From Ureibacillus galli (GTDB lineage: Bacteria > Bacillota > Bacilli > Bacillales_A > Planococcaceae): a stretch of 64,000 nt of DNA. The notes below the pieces were generated by a model, which was given only the letters and a program-made list of their open reading frames with translations, did not search any database and was not told the DNA's origin. Numbering within the stretch: the stretch's first letter is position 1; every line of letters starts with the position of its first letter. Positions 9,158-18,179 of the stretch are shown here, in pieces. The stretch covers positions 118,843-182,842 of the forward strand of contig NZ_JACSQA010000002.1 of assembly GCF_014836845.1 (NCBI RefSeq). Direction: 5' to 3'. Made by a program: the position numbers and the translations under genes.

Positions 9158-10561
9158 TTACGCAAATTGAAAATATTCTTTAGCATTATTGTAGGAGATT
9201 CCTTGAACTATTTTCCCTAGTAGTTCAAGATCATTTGGAACCTCTCCGTTTTCTACCCATTCACCAATTAGAGAACAAATTATTCTTCTAAAATATTCAT
9301 GTCTTGTATAAGACAAGAAACTTCTAGAGTCAGTCAACATACCAATAAAACGGCTAAAGAGGCCCATATTGGCTAAGGACTGCATTTGTTCAAGCATTCC
9401 AGACTTATTATCGTTAAACCACCAAGCAGTGCCAAACTGAATTTTCCCTGGGATTCCTCCACCTTGGAAGCTCCCGATTATTGCGGAGATCACATTATTA
9501 TCTTTTGGATTTAAGGAATAAATAATCGTTTTTGGCAGCGCATTATCTTTATCCATTGAGTTTAATAATTGCACCAATGGTTTGGCGATTTCTTCATCAT
9601 TAATAGAATCATAGCCTGTATCAGGACCTAAAATAGTAAACATTCTTTCATTATTATTTCGTAAGGCGTTAATATGGAATTGCATTGCCCAGCCTAATTC
9701 GGCATAAAGTTTTCCTAAGTATCTTAATGTAAAACTTTTGTATTTTTTTTCATTTTCAGTGGATACTTTTTTTCCTTGTAACGCTTCTTTAAAAATCTGT
9801 TCCACTTCTTCCATTGTTGTATCCGCATACATCATTGTATCGATTGCATGATCAGAGACTCGACCGCCTACTGAATGGAAAAATCGAACTCTTGACTCAA
9901 GAGCTTGGAGAAAATCATGATAATGATTAATTTTGATATTTGAAATCCCCTCGAGTGTATTAATCCAATTCAAGTATCCTTCTCGGTTAATTTCAAGACC
10001 TTTATCTGGCCGGAAGCTAGGTAAAACCGATACATCAAAATCAGTTTCTTCTTTTAAACGCAAATGATACTCAAGACTATCAATAGGATCATCTGTCGTG
10101 CAAACAACCTGTACTTTCGACTTTTTAATAAAATCCCTTGCGCGGAAACCATCACTATTTAATAGCCCATTCACCTTTTCCCAAATGGTAGGAGCAGTTT
10201 CTTCATTTAAAATATCATTGATACCAAAAAATCTTTGTAGCTCTAAGTGAGTCCAGTTGAATACTGGATTTCCTATTGTCATTGGAACGGTTCTTGCCCA
10301 TGCGAGAAACTTATCATAATCACTTGCATTACCTGTGACATACTCTTCGTCAACTCCATTCGCTCTCATTAACCGCCATTTATAATGATCTCCATATAAC
10401 CAGATTTCCGTAATATTTTTAAATTTTTTATTCTCGTAAATTTCCTTTGGGCTTAAATGACAATGATAGTCAATAATGGGCATATTTTTTGCATATTCGT
10501 TATATAAGGTTACGGATGTCTCATTGTTTAGAAGAAAATTATCATCCATGAAATTTCGCAT
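9158..10561 (-). CDS. uxaC: Uronate isomerase UxaC
   Basis: Amidohydrolase-superfamily isomerase of 467 residues converting D-galacturonate to D-tagaturonate (and glucuronate to fructuronate). IDYHCHLSP near residue 30 gives the first metal-type HxH pair. Further conserved blocks are WTHLELQRFFGI, CTTDDP and MLTDSRSFLSYTRHEYFRR, which are all characteristic. It is the first of the three Uxa genes; 146-170 bp of apparently non-coding DNA separates it from uxaB, without an obvious terminator. Confidence 0.94.
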   Translation of the reverse strand: MRNFMDDNFLLNNETSVTLYNEYAKNMPIIDYHCHLSPKEIYENKKFKNITEIWLYGDHYKWRLMRANGVDEEYVTGNASDYDKFLAWARTVPMTIGNPVFNWTHLELQRFFGINDILNEETAPTIWEKVNGLLNSDGFRARDFIKKSKVQVVCTTDDPIDSLEYHLRLKEETDFDVSVLPSFRPDKGLEINREGYLNWINTLEGISNIKINHYHDFLQALESRVRFFHSVGGRVSDHAIDTMMYADTTMEEVEQIFKEALQGKKVSTENEKKYKSFTLRYLGKLYAELGWAMQFHINALRNNNERMFTILGPDTGYDSINDEEIAKPLVQLLNSMDKDNALPKTIIYSLNPKDNNVISAIIGSFQGGGIPGKIQFGTAWWFNDNKSGMLEQMQSLANMGLFSRFIGMLTDSRSFLSYTRHEYFRRIICSLIGEWVENGEVPNDLELLGKIVQGISYNNAKEYFQFA

Positions 10562-10672
10562 ATGAACACCAGCCTTTCAAATTTTAAATAGAATTTGATT
10601 CGTAATAAAAAACAATATTTCCATACTTTTCGTGTAACAAAATTTCTTTCAAGCGATAACATCAATTCCTCA

Positions 10673-11515
10673 TCATACGTTGTCATATTTTTCCTTTAAA
10701 TATGTCATACTATCCTTGATGGAAGGTTCACTTGTACCTTCCATCAGAATGTTCAAAAAAGGTTTTTTCTGTTTAATCCATTTAAAAATCACATCATAAT
10801 TTAACATGCCTTGCCCTACTGGGACCATTTTGATCCAGTTATCTTCAATAATGAAATCTTTTGCATGAAGTGCGATAATCTTGTCTCCAAACAGCTCGAT
10901 TGCTTCTTGAATTACCTCTTCTTGATGTTGGTAATTATCCAATGACATAAAATTAGCGGGATCATAGATGACTTGAAGATGATTGGATGGAATTTCATCG
11001 AGTAAACGTTTCATTCGTTGCGGTGTATGAATCGGATGATTTATTCCCCCTTCAATTCCAACAAACACACCAAATTTTTCTGCCTCTTCTACAAGTTCTT
11101 TAACACTTTCGACTACTTCAAAGAATGGCTGTTCCTTAAAATTGTCCTCTGTATACACGATGTCCGGATTAACATTTCCCGTTTCCGTTCCTACAACGCT
11201 ACAGCCAAAGTCTCTTGCAAATCGGATATGCTCCTTGAAACGAATAAGTTCTTTTCTTCTAACATGATGATCTGGATGAATCATGTTAATATAGCAACCT
11301 AAAATCGCAATCTGAATTCCTTTTTGTTTAAAAGCGCTTCCAATATGATGAGCGAACCCGGGACTCAAACTTCCTATTGAAGTATCCAACTCTTTAAATG
11401 ATTTCCCTAAAGCTAACTGGACAGCAGATAATCCTTTGCGAGATATCTCATTTACTAACTCTTCTAATGGAAGATTGGCCATATCATGAGCTCTAATTCC
11501 AATATTCAGGCTCAC
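10673..11515 (-). CDS. Sugar phosphate isomerase/epimerase-like TIM-barrel protein
   Basis: AP-endonuclease-2-like (xylose-isomerase-like) barrel of 280 residues. The four usual metal ligands can be placed: Glu in VGIEGG, Asp in VIYDPAN, His in ALHAKD and Glu in LMEGTSEP. The exact substrate is unknown; an epimerase or isomerase acting on a uronate or keto-sugar is plausible from its place between kduI and uxaC. GTG at 11515 is the preferred start because GGGGGGAG precedes it directly; an in-frame upstream extension of 20 residues would overlap the terminator at 11534-11568. Confidence 0.75.
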   Translation of the reverse strand: MSLNIGIRAHDMANLPLEELVNEISRKGLSAVQLALGKSFKELDTSIGSLSPGFAHHIGSAFKQKGIQIAILGCYINMIHPDHHVRRKELIRFKEHIRFARDFGCSVVGTETGNVNPDIVYTEDNFKEQPFFEVVESVKELVEEAEKFGVFVGIEGGINHPIHTPQRMKRLLDEIPSNHLQVIYDPANFMSLDNYQHQEEVIQEAIELFGDKIIALHAKDFIIEDNWIKMVPVGQGMLNYDVIFKWIKQKKPFLNILMEGTSEPSIKDSMTYLKEKYDNV

Positions 11516-11533
11516 TTTTCTCCCCCCTATTCT

Positions 11534-11568
11534 AAAAAAAGATCTGGTCATTAACTTGAACCAGACCC
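11534..11568 (-). terminator. Terminator or attenuator between kduI and the TIM-barrel gene
   Basis: GGTCTGGT pairs with ACCAGATC (one G-U pair) and is followed by seven T residues on the minus strand. It would end the kdgA-kdgK-kduI transcript or reduce read-through into the genes downstream. Confidence 0.75.
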
Positions 11569-11627
11569 TTTTCAAATCCCATCACTGCCTTGATAATAGC
11601 AATCCAAAAATTTTAATCAAACAATCC

Positions 11628-12458
11628 TTAGCGTAAATCTTCCATTTTAACGTGATCCATGTCCGTATAGGTGATGTTTTCTCCGCACATTCCCCAAATA
11701 AAGGTATAGTTACTTGTCGCTGTTCCAGTATGAATTGACCAGCTCGGTGAAATGACTGCCTGTTCATTTTTCATTACCAAATGTCTCGTTTCATTTGGTT
11801 GTCCCATAAAGTGGAAGACACGAGTATCAGGTTTCATGTCGAAGTACAAGTACACTTCCATTCGACGTTCATGTGTATGACATGGCATTGTATTCCAAAC
11901 ACTTCCAGGAGATAGCATAGTTAGCCCCATTTGAAGTTGACAGCTTTCACATACATTTGGATGAATATACTGATAAATTTTTCTTTCATTTAATGTTCCT
12001 GGTTCACCAGCTTCCAGTGGTTTAATTTCATTAATGTCAATTTTCACAGTCGGATACGTATGGTGTGCCGGAGTTGAATTGATATAAAACTTCGCTGGAT
12101 CCTGTGAATTTCTAGAGCGGAACAATACTTCTTTTGTCCCCTTACTTACATATAAGCCGTCACGACGTTGCATATCATACACCACACCATCAAGGATGAC
12201 CCATCCATCCCCTCCAATATTGATAATCCCTAATTCACGGCGTTCGAGAAAATAAGATACTCCCAATTCTTTATCGAGCTTTATCGTTAACTCTTCTTCT
12301 GCTGGAGTCACCCCGCCAAAGATCATTCGGTCAGCATGTGTATAAGTTAAGTGAACCTTTCCTAGTTCAAAAATAGTTTCTACTAAAAAGTGACTTCTCA
12401 ATTCATCTGTGTTGTATCTTTTGACTTCTTCTGGATGATTTGCATAACGAGTTTCCAT
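11628..12458 (-). CDS. kduI: 5-keto-4-deoxyuronate isomerase KduI
   Basis: Cupin-type isomerase of 276 residues, the usual family length. It converts 5-keto-4-deoxyuronate (from Ogl/KdgF) to 2,5-diketo-3-deoxygluconate. The zinc site is visible as PCHTHERRMEVY (HxHxxxxE) plus the later histidine in WSIHTGTATSNY. The gene lies 26 bp downstream of kdgK. The enzyme for the next step, KduD, is not found in this window. Confidence 0.95.
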   Translation of the reverse strand: METRYANHPEEVKRYNTDELRSHFLVETIFELGKVHLTYTHADRMIFGGVTPAEEELTIKLDKELGVSYFLERRELGIINIGGDGWVILDGVVYDMQRRDGLYVSKGTKEVLFRSRNSQDPAKFYINSTPAHHTYPTVKIDINEIKPLEAGEPGTLNERKIYQYIHPNVCESCQLQMGLTMLSPGSVWNTMPCHTHERRMEVYLYFDMKPDTRVFHFMGQPNETRHLVMKNEQAVISPSWSIHTGTATSNYTFIWGMCGENITYTDMDHVKMEDLR

Positions 12459-12484
12459 TTAAAAAATTCCTCCATTCGAAATGT

Positions 12485-13501
12485 TTATCTTACAATTTTT
12501 CCTGGTGCCTGATTAGCAAAGGTCATAATCTCTTCTGCTGAAAAATTGTTGCAATCACCAAGTATCGTATGTTTCAAGACAGATGCAGCAGTTGCAAATG
12601 TAACCGCTTCCTTAAATGGTGTGGTTTCAAGAATTCCATATAACATCCCTGCCACAAAAGCATCTCCCCCACCGACTCGATCAACAATATGATCAATTTG
12701 GTAAATTTTCGACTGATATAAAACTCCCTCAACGAAAAGATTCCCTTGTAATGTATTGGTTGATGCTGAAAGTACTTCTCGAAATGTTGAACTAAAGTAT
12801 CGAATATTCGGATATTTCTTTTGAATAGTTTCGTAATAAAACGTAAGTCGATCCTTGTTTTCGAATGAATCTGATACTTTTTCAATCCCAAGTATGTAAA
12901 TAGCATCTAATTCACCACAAAAACAAATATCCACATATGGAAGAAACAGTTTTATTGTTTCTGCTGCTTCCTGATGACTCCATAATTTAGAACGATAGTT
13001 AAAATCAAAGCTTGTCGTCACACCATTTTCCTTGGCCTTTTGTAAAGCGGTTAAAGTTAACTCTACTAAGCTAGGTGAAAGTGCTGGTGTAATCCCCGTA
13101 ATGTGGAATAAATCAGCGTCCTTAAATATGTCATCAAACTGGATTTCGCCGCTGTTTATTTGTGTAAAGCTAGAATGTTTTCGATCATAAGTTACTTGTG
13201 AACTCCTCGCACCTATACCTGACTCAACATAATAGGTACCTAAACGCTCCCCACCTTTTAGTAAAAATTCTGTATGGACACCGTTTGTTTTTAAATGTCT
13301 TTCTGCCGCTAATCCAAGTGGATTATCAGGAACTTTACTTACAAGGTACACGTTATAACCAAAATTTGATAAAGATACACTGACATTCGTTTCTGCACCG
13401 CCATAGTTCAAATCTAGTTGATCTGATTGGGAAAGTCGTTTTCCAACATTTGTTGACAATCTAAGTAGAATTTCTCCTAGTGTAATTATTTTTTTCATCA
13501 T
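12485..13501 (-). CDS. kdgK: 2-keto-3-deoxygluconate kinase KdgK
   Basis: PfkB-family kinase of 338 residues that phosphorylates KDG to 2-keto-3-deoxy-6-phosphogluconate. GGAETNVSVSLS near residue 34 and the C-terminal DRVGGGDAFVAGM (catalytic Asp and anion hole) are the two PfkB signatures. Its first ATG overlaps the kdgA stop codon as TAATG, so translation is probably coupled; a second ATG follows immediately and either may be used. Confidence 0.93.
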   Translation of the reverse strand: MMKKIITLGEILLRLSTNVGKRLSQSDQLDLNYGGAETNVSVSLSNFGYNVYLVSKVPDNPLGLAAERHLKTNGVHTEFLLKGGERLGTYYVESGIGARSSQVTYDRKHSSFTQINSGEIQFDDIFKDADLFHITGITPALSPSLVELTLTALQKAKENGVTTSFDFNYRSKLWSHQEAAETIKLFLPYVDICFCGELDAIYILGIEKVSDSFENKDRLTFYYETIQKKYPNIRYFSSTFREVLSASTNTLQGNLFVEGVLYQSKIYQIDHIVDRVGGGDAFVAGMLYGILETTPFKEAVTFATAASVLKHTILGDCNNFSAEEIMTFANQAPGKIVR

Positions 13502-14148
13502 TAAACCTCGCGAGCAATTTTGACTTTATTCACATATTCTTTTGCGTACTCTGTAATCTTAGCAAAATCACCTGTTTTCGCCGGTGATACTAAATTCCCA
13601 CCTACTCCAACAGCAACACAGCCATTTTCAATCCATTGCCTGATATTTTCTAAGTCTACTCCACCTGTAGGCATGAGATTAATTTGTGGAAGCGGTCCTT
13701 TTACTGCCTTCACGAAATCCGGTCCAAATGAACTTCCAGGGAAGAACTTTATAATATCTGAACCATATTCTAGTGCACGTTTCATTTCAGTTATCGTCAT
13801 GCATCCAGGCATATAGGGGATTTGATATAAATTACATAATTTTGCTGTTTCTTCATCAAAGCTTGGACTGACTATAAACTGTGCACCCGCCAAAATAGCG
13901 ATTCTTGCCGTAGTCACATCTAAAACGGTACCTGCACCAATCACCACATTGCTATTCTTCTCATATTGGGTTAATAAAGTTTTTATCACTTCAACTGCAC
14001 CATTGACCGTAAAAGTTACTTCAATCCCTAATATTCCACCTTCGATACATGCATGTGAAATTTTTAAAGCCTGTTCTTGCGAATCTGCCCGAACAACTGC
14101 AACAACTCCGCAATCTATCACTTTTGTTAATAGATTGAATTTTTTCAT
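13501..14148 (-). CDS. kdgA: KDPG/KHG aldolase KdgA
   Basis: Class I aldolase of 215 residues splitting 2-keto-3-deoxy-6-phosphogluconate into pyruvate and glyceraldehyde-3-phosphate. The Schiff-base lysine sits in IIKFFPGSSFG and the partner glutamate in GIEVTF. The start is ATG at 14148, preceded by GGGGTG; an upstream in-frame extension of 34 residues crosses the promoter and is unlike the family. It is the first gene of the kdgA-kdgK-kduI unit. Confidence 0.94.
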   Translation of the reverse strand: MKKFNLLTKVIDCGVVAVVRADSQEQALKISHACIEGGILGIEVTFTVNGAVEVIKTLLTQYEKNSNVVIGAGTVLDVTTARIAILAGAQFIVSPSFDEETAKLCNLYQIPYMPGCMTITEMKRALEYGSDIIKFFPGSSFGPDFVKAVKGPLPQINLMPTGGVDLENIRQWIENGCVAVGVGGNLVSPAKTGDFAKITEYAKEYVNKVKIAREV

Positions 14149-14169
14149 ATTGTCACCCCAAACGTGGCT

Positions 14170-14191
14170 ATCGTCAAAAAATTTAGACGAT
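14170..14191. promoter_or_regulatory. Inverted repeat in the kdgA leader
   Basis: ATCGTC (14170-14175) and GACGAT (14186-14191) form a perfect six-base inverted repeat between the kdgA promoter and its ribosome binding site. It could be an operator or a leader hairpin. No LacI-type KdgR gene is present in the window. Confidence 0.35.
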
Positions 14192-14208
14192 ATAGAACTT
14201 ATACGTTG

Positions 14209-14237
14209 AGTATATAAATCCATGAAAGGGATTACAA
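14209..14237 (-). promoter_or_regulatory. Sigma-A promoter of kdgA-kdgK-kduI
   Basis: Minus-strand TTGTAA (14232-14237) and TATACT (14209-14214) are separated by 17 bases, a good sigma-A match, about 60 bp upstream of the kdgA start codon. Confidence 0.65.
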
Positions 14238-14254
14238 TTTGATTTAACAAACTT

Positions 14255-14286
14255 CTTAAAATCTTAAACCTTTATCTTAAGATTTT
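14255..14286. promoter_or_regulatory. Candidate YesN-type activator boxes, kdgA region
   Basis: CTTAAAATC at 14255 and CTTAAGATT at 14276 repeat at a 21-bp step. The same stretch forms a perfect 10-bp inverted repeat (14258-14267 with 14277-14286). Like boxes occur before the importer operon and the esterase. A link to the AraC-type regulator encoded next door is inference. Confidence 0.45.
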
Positions 14287-14317
14287 GTACATGTATAAAA
14301 AGGATAGGAGGAATTGA

Positions 14318-14389
14318 ATGATGAAAGTTTGTAGAAGATATGGATTGAGGACTTACTTTCTTCGGAGAAATCTTATGATTTACGTTTAG
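14318..14389 (+). CDS. Putative 23-residue basic micro-protein
   Basis: Short open frame on the plus strand with an excellent AGGAGG (14306-14311) six bases before ATG-ATG. The predicted peptide is basic (five Arg and one Lys in the first 17 residues). TATAAA (14294-14299) lies upstream, downstream of the CTTAAAAT boxes. Its transcript would run towards the convergent yesN terminator. No family is recognised, and it may be a chance frame or a leader peptide. Confidence 0.35.
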   Translation: MMKVCRRYGLRTYFLRRNLMIYV

Positions 14390-14440
14390 GTTTCTGATTG
14401 TTTCACAAAGAAATCTACATCTTGTTTCACATAACCATAT

Positions 14441-14516
14441 AAAAAAGGTTCAACCCTCTCTAACTCGATCTATTGTAAATAATCAATAGATTCGTCTAGC
14501 AGGAGGCCGGACCTTT
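14441..14516 (-). terminator. Terminator downstream of the yesN-type gene
   Basis: Nested structure: an inner perfect stem ATCTATTG/CAATAGAT (14468-14475 with 14484-14491) and an outer AAAGGT/ACCTTT stem, followed on the minus strand by six T residues at 14441-14446. Confidence 0.65.
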
Positions 14517-14531
14517 AATTACAGTCTGTTA

Positions 14532-16079
14532 CTATTTAAACTGTTTTTTATATTCGGCAGGTGTGTAGCCCGTATATTTTTTAAAGCAAATACTAAAATA
14601 TTGAGGATTATTGTAGCCAACTTTTTCGCAAACTTCATATGTTTTCTTATCACCTTTACGTAATTCTTCCATTGCTTTTTTCATCCTTAACTCTAACAAA
14701 AAATCTCCAAAATTAATTCCTTTTTCGAGTTTAAACAAATTACTTAAATACGGAGTACTAACATGGATAAACTCTGCCACCCTTTTGAGTGTTAAAGTAC
14801 TGTCATGAAAATGTTCTTTAATATACATGATCGCTTGATCAACATGGCTGAAATGGCTTTTTTCTTCCTTTTTATACATTTCTTCACGCCATTGTTGAAT
14901 TAGTCGATTTAGAATCTCCATCATTTCTGAAAGGGTTTCCATTTTTATGATGTCTTGATAAACATCCGATGAGTTAAAACTTATAATCTCCTCTTTTTTC
15001 CACTTTTCAACTTCAAAAAATAACATGGTACTAAACTTTAGCGCGATAATTTTCAAATCAGTTAACGGGACGAACTTCTTTTCAAGAATCGTTTTATTTA
15101 ACTGATTAAGCGTTTCACTCACCTTTTCAGGTATCCCTAATTTAATTTGGCTTTCTAGTTTCATTTCTAACTCTTTTAAACAATTAACCGTTTCTTCTTT
15201 ACTTGAAGTTGTTTCTTCAAAAGAAAATATTTTTCCTGTCCCCATAATATGTCTTAAATCCATTGCTAAACGTGATTCAAGCAATGATTTACCGAGTTCA
15301 AATAAATTCGGATATGTTCTACCAAGCGTGATTGTTACGGAATGTTGAAGGGCAGTACAACACTCAAATAATTCATGTACAAGCTGCCCTTTCCTTATAT
15401 CATTTTCCCCTTCCAGAGATAAAAGAATTGCATACTCATTTGGGTCTACATCAATAACAATAAAATTTCTTTTTCCAAATAAGGAAGAGGTCATTTCTGT
15501 CATCCTTCTTTTACATTCATCAAGAAAACCGATAGGAGAATGAATAAGTACCGCAGCATATTCGGGTCCTTCTAACTCAACCCCAAGCTCAGCTAATTCC
15601 TCCTCCATATCTATCCATTTCTCTCCTCCCTTCATCAATTCTTGAAAGAATTTTTGCTGAAGGTAAGGCAAGGATTCCATCATTCTTTTTTCTTTTTTTG
15701 TTTGTTGTTCCCAGTCTGCTGCTGCTTCTATTGCTTTATGTAATAATTGCTCGGAGTCCACTGGCTTTAATAAATAATCAAATGCTTTAAGTTTTACCGC
15801 TTGTTGAGCATATTTGAAATCTTCAAAACCTGTTAAAAAAATGATTCTCGTTTCTGGACTTGTTTCTTTTATTTTCTTTGCCATTTCCAACCCATCCATA
15901 AATGGCATATTAATATCTGAAATAACGACTTGAGGCTGTTCTTTTTCAATTAACCCAAGAGCTATTTCACCATCTCCTGCTTCCCCTGCAACGATAAATC
16001 CATGCTCATTCCACTTTATTGACTGACAAATCCCACGACGAATGATACGATCATCTTCAACAACAACCACTTTATACAT
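14532..16079 (-). CDS. yesN: Two-component response regulator, YesN/AraC type
   Basis: Regulator of 515 residues. The N-terminal receiver domain (1-120) has the acidic pocket EDD (8-10), the phospho-acceptor D55 in ISDINMPFMDG and the KPV lysine. A long middle segment of the YesN type follows. The C-terminal AraC/HTH_18 domain (about 410-515) ends in GYNNPQYFSICFKKYTGYTP. It overlaps the kinase gene upstream by 8 bp, so the two form one unit. By position it should control the pectin genes, sensing an outside sugar signal through the kinase. The symbol denotes type, not strict orthology. Confidence 0.88.
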   Translation of the reverse strand: MYKVVVVEDDRIIRRGICQSIKWNEHGFIVAGEAGDGEIALGLIEKEQPQVVISDINMPFMDGLEMAKKIKETSPETRIIFLTGFEDFKYAQQAVKLKAFDYLLKPVDSEQLLHKAIEAAADWEQQTKKEKRMMESLPYLQQKFFQELMKGGEKWIDMEEELAELGVELEGPEYAAVLIHSPIGFLDECKRRMTEMTSSLFGKRNFIVIDVDPNEYAILLSLEGENDIRKGQLVHELFECCTALQHSVTITLGRTYPNLFELGKSLLESRLAMDLRHIMGTGKIFSFEETTSSKEETVNCLKELEMKLESQIKLGIPEKVSETLNQLNKTILEKKFVPLTDLKIIALKFSTMLFFEVEKWKKEEIISFNSSDVYQDIIKMETLSEMMEILNRLIQQWREEMYKKEEKSHFSHVDQAIMYIKEHFHDSTLTLKRVAEFIHVSTPYLSNLFKLEKGINFGDFLLELRMKKAMEELRKGDKKTYEVCEKVGYNNPQYFSICFKKYTGYTPAEYKKQFK

Positions 16080-17877
16080 TTTCGTTGATCTCCCCTTTTA
16101 TTTTGGGAATAAGAATGCTTACCACAGTGCCCTGACCAAATTTACTTGAAATATTTAAACCATACTCTTGCCCAAAATGAATTTTAATTCGTTCATTTAC
16201 ACTTTTAAGTCCAATCCCAATAAAACTCTTTTTCTCTTTAAAAGAAGCGTCCAATTCTCTTGAAATCTCAGCTAACTTTTCTTTTTCAATACCATTTCCA
16301 TTATCAGACACCTCTAGGACAATCGTACTTTCAGTCTCGTAACCTTTTATATTAATTTTTCCCTGCCCCCGTCTCTGCTTTACCCCATGGTAAATGGCGT
16401 TTTCAATAAGCGGCTGTAATGAAAGTTTAATTATGTTATAGGATAGAATCTCTTCTTCTACATTAACTTCATAGGAAAAGTCGTCCCCATACCGCATTTC
16501 TTGAATGAATAAATAATGCTCAATATGTTCAATCTCCTCCTTAATGGAGATGATTTCCTTTCCTTTACTAATTCCTATTCGGAAAAAGCTTGAGAGAGCA
16601 CTTACCATTTGGCTCGCATCCTTATTTAATCCCATATCACATAATCCTTTAATAGAATAAAGCGTATTATAAAGAAAATGAGGATTTATTTGCGCATGCA
16701 TAACTGCAAATTCTAATTGCCGTTTTTCCTCCTGTTCTAATTGAATTTGATCCATTAATGTTTGAATCCTTAACAGAAGTTCTTTAAACCCATTGTGAAG
16801 AATTTTCATTTCCTCGGGACCAGATGTTTCATTATATAAAACGAGGCTCTTCCTATTAATTGTACGCATTTGTTCAGCCATTTTTTCAAATGGTTTTGAG
16901 ATATACTTTCCAACAAAAGATGTTAAAAAGATTGCACTAAGTATCATGATTAAAATGAAAAAAATAGTAGCATGTTTTATATAATTTACTTTATTCAAAA
17001 TTTCACTTTCAGGAACGACTGCCGCAAGTTTCCATTTATTTGCCTCAATCGTATCGTAAATCACGATCATATCTTCTCCTTCAACACTCTCATACGAAAA
17101 TTGCCCTCTCTCTTTTTCGGTAGTTTGAAGTGAAGAGAGTGTTTCCATATCTAGTTGATATTCCGTTTTCACCTCTTTCGATTCAAATTTGCCGTTTGGA
17201 CTAATTAAGGTCAAATAGCCATTTTCTCCAATTAAAGATTTGTTTAACACTTGTTCAAAATAATCATCCCGTAGATTAAATAAGACGATCCCTTTATCAG
17301 ATGAAGCCCCTCTATTAATTAATCTAAAAACCGACATCACTTGATCATTTGTATTAAAAATTTCATCTTGGTGTATATTTCTCCAATAAAATCCCTCTTT
17401 GTTTCCCTTGTATTGGTCAAAATAATCTTTATATGAAATGGATGGATTCGTATTATAATCACTATGATAAAGGAAAAACTCGCCTTCATTAAGATCAATG
17501 AGGACAGATTCAAGGATGATGTTATATCGGGAATATACATGTTGTAAGCTCTTATCAATTTCCACATAAAACTCTGGTTTAATTTCGGCTTCATCGGTTC
17601 CAATTAAATTTGTAATCCTTGGATTACTCGAAACAGAAACTAGTTGCTGAAAAACATCTGAAAGCATATAGTCTAAATAATTTTTAGTTTGAAAAATCGT
17701 ATCATTGACATTTTTATATGCATTTTCTTCAATTTGTGCAGTTGCTAGCATAGAAGATACCCATCCGGAAATGGATATAAAAATAATAATGATAGGTACA
17801 TAGAGTGTATTAATTGTTGATTTAATAGAATAGAGGAAATATTTTTGAATTAAATTTTTAATTTTCTTCACAATCAT
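16072..17877 (-). CDS. yesM: Two-component sensor histidine kinase, YesM type
   Basis: Membrane kinase of 601 residues. A first transmembrane segment (about 24-46), an extracellular Cache-like sensor region, a second membrane segment (about 303-323) and a HAMP linker are followed by the His_kinase domain with HAQINPHFLYNTL and a HATPase domain (DNGNGIEKEKL, GIGLKSVNERI). This layout is typical of YesM/LytS-like kinases paired with AraC-type regulators, which often sense carbohydrates or solute-binding proteins. A possible promoter, TTGTTG-N18-TATATT on the minus strand, lies at 17977-18006. Confidence 0.9.
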   Translation of the reverse strand: MIVKKIKNLIQKYFLYSIKSTINTLYVPIIIIFISISGWVSSMLATAQIEENAYKNVNDTIFQTKNYLDYMLSDVFQQLVSVSSNPRITNLIGTDEAEIKPEFYVEIDKSLQHVYSRYNIILESVLIDLNEGEFFLYHSDYNTNPSISYKDYFDQYKGNKEGFYWRNIHQDEIFNTNDQVMSVFRLINRGASSDKGIVLFNLRDDYFEQVLNKSLIGENGYLTLISPNGKFESKEVKTEYQLDMETLSSLQTTEKERGQFSYESVEGEDMIVIYDTIEANKWKLAAVVPESEILNKVNYIKHATIFFILIMILSAIFLTSFVGKYISKPFEKMAEQMRTINRKSLVLYNETSGPEEMKILHNGFKELLLRIQTLMDQIQLEQEEKRQLEFAVMHAQINPHFLYNTLYSIKGLCDMGLNKDASQMVSALSSFFRIGISKGKEIISIKEEIEHIEHYLFIQEMRYGDDFSYEVNVEEEILSYNIIKLSLQPLIENAIYHGVKQRRGQGKINIKGYETESTIVLEVSDNGNGIEKEKLAEISRELDASFKEKKSFIGIGLKSVNERIKIHFGQEYGLNISSKFGQGTVVSILIPKIKGEINENV

Positions 17878-18133
17878 TTGTACTCCCCAATAGAAACAAA
17901 ATAGAAGATGATCTCCCTTAGTTAAACAATAACTGATAAAATATAAGCGGTAAATAAAATTTTATTCTTTATTCTAAATATACAAAATATTCACTATATT
18001 CAACAACCATCTATAGTCTTATTTAGGGCTCAAATGACAAAATAGAAGATTCTATGCTATTTCATTACTCATAAAATGACATGATTTCTTGCCTTTCTCT
18101 AGTTAATCAATACCTTCAGTTATGAAAAGGAAA

Positions 18134-18173
18134 GAAAAAAGCACTCGTTGCGGATTTCTCACATCGAATGCTT
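18134..18173 (-). terminator. Terminator downstream of the GH105 gene
   Basis: AGCATTCG pairs with CGAGTGCT (one wobble) on the minus strand and is followed by six T residues (18135-18140). The 17878-18308 gap otherwise holds the yesM upstream region and an inverted repeat at 18180-18252; no gene was seen. Confidence 0.75.
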
Positions 18174-18179
18174 CGGGCA

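Noticed and set aside
10640-10662. Possible cre site upstream of the uxaC stretch (AAGCGATAACA)
   Set aside because: Three or more mismatches to the cre pattern in either orientation.
17948-17962. Possible cre site before the kinase gene (TATAAGCGGTAAAT)
   Set aside because: Only 11 of 14 positions match, including a broken centre.
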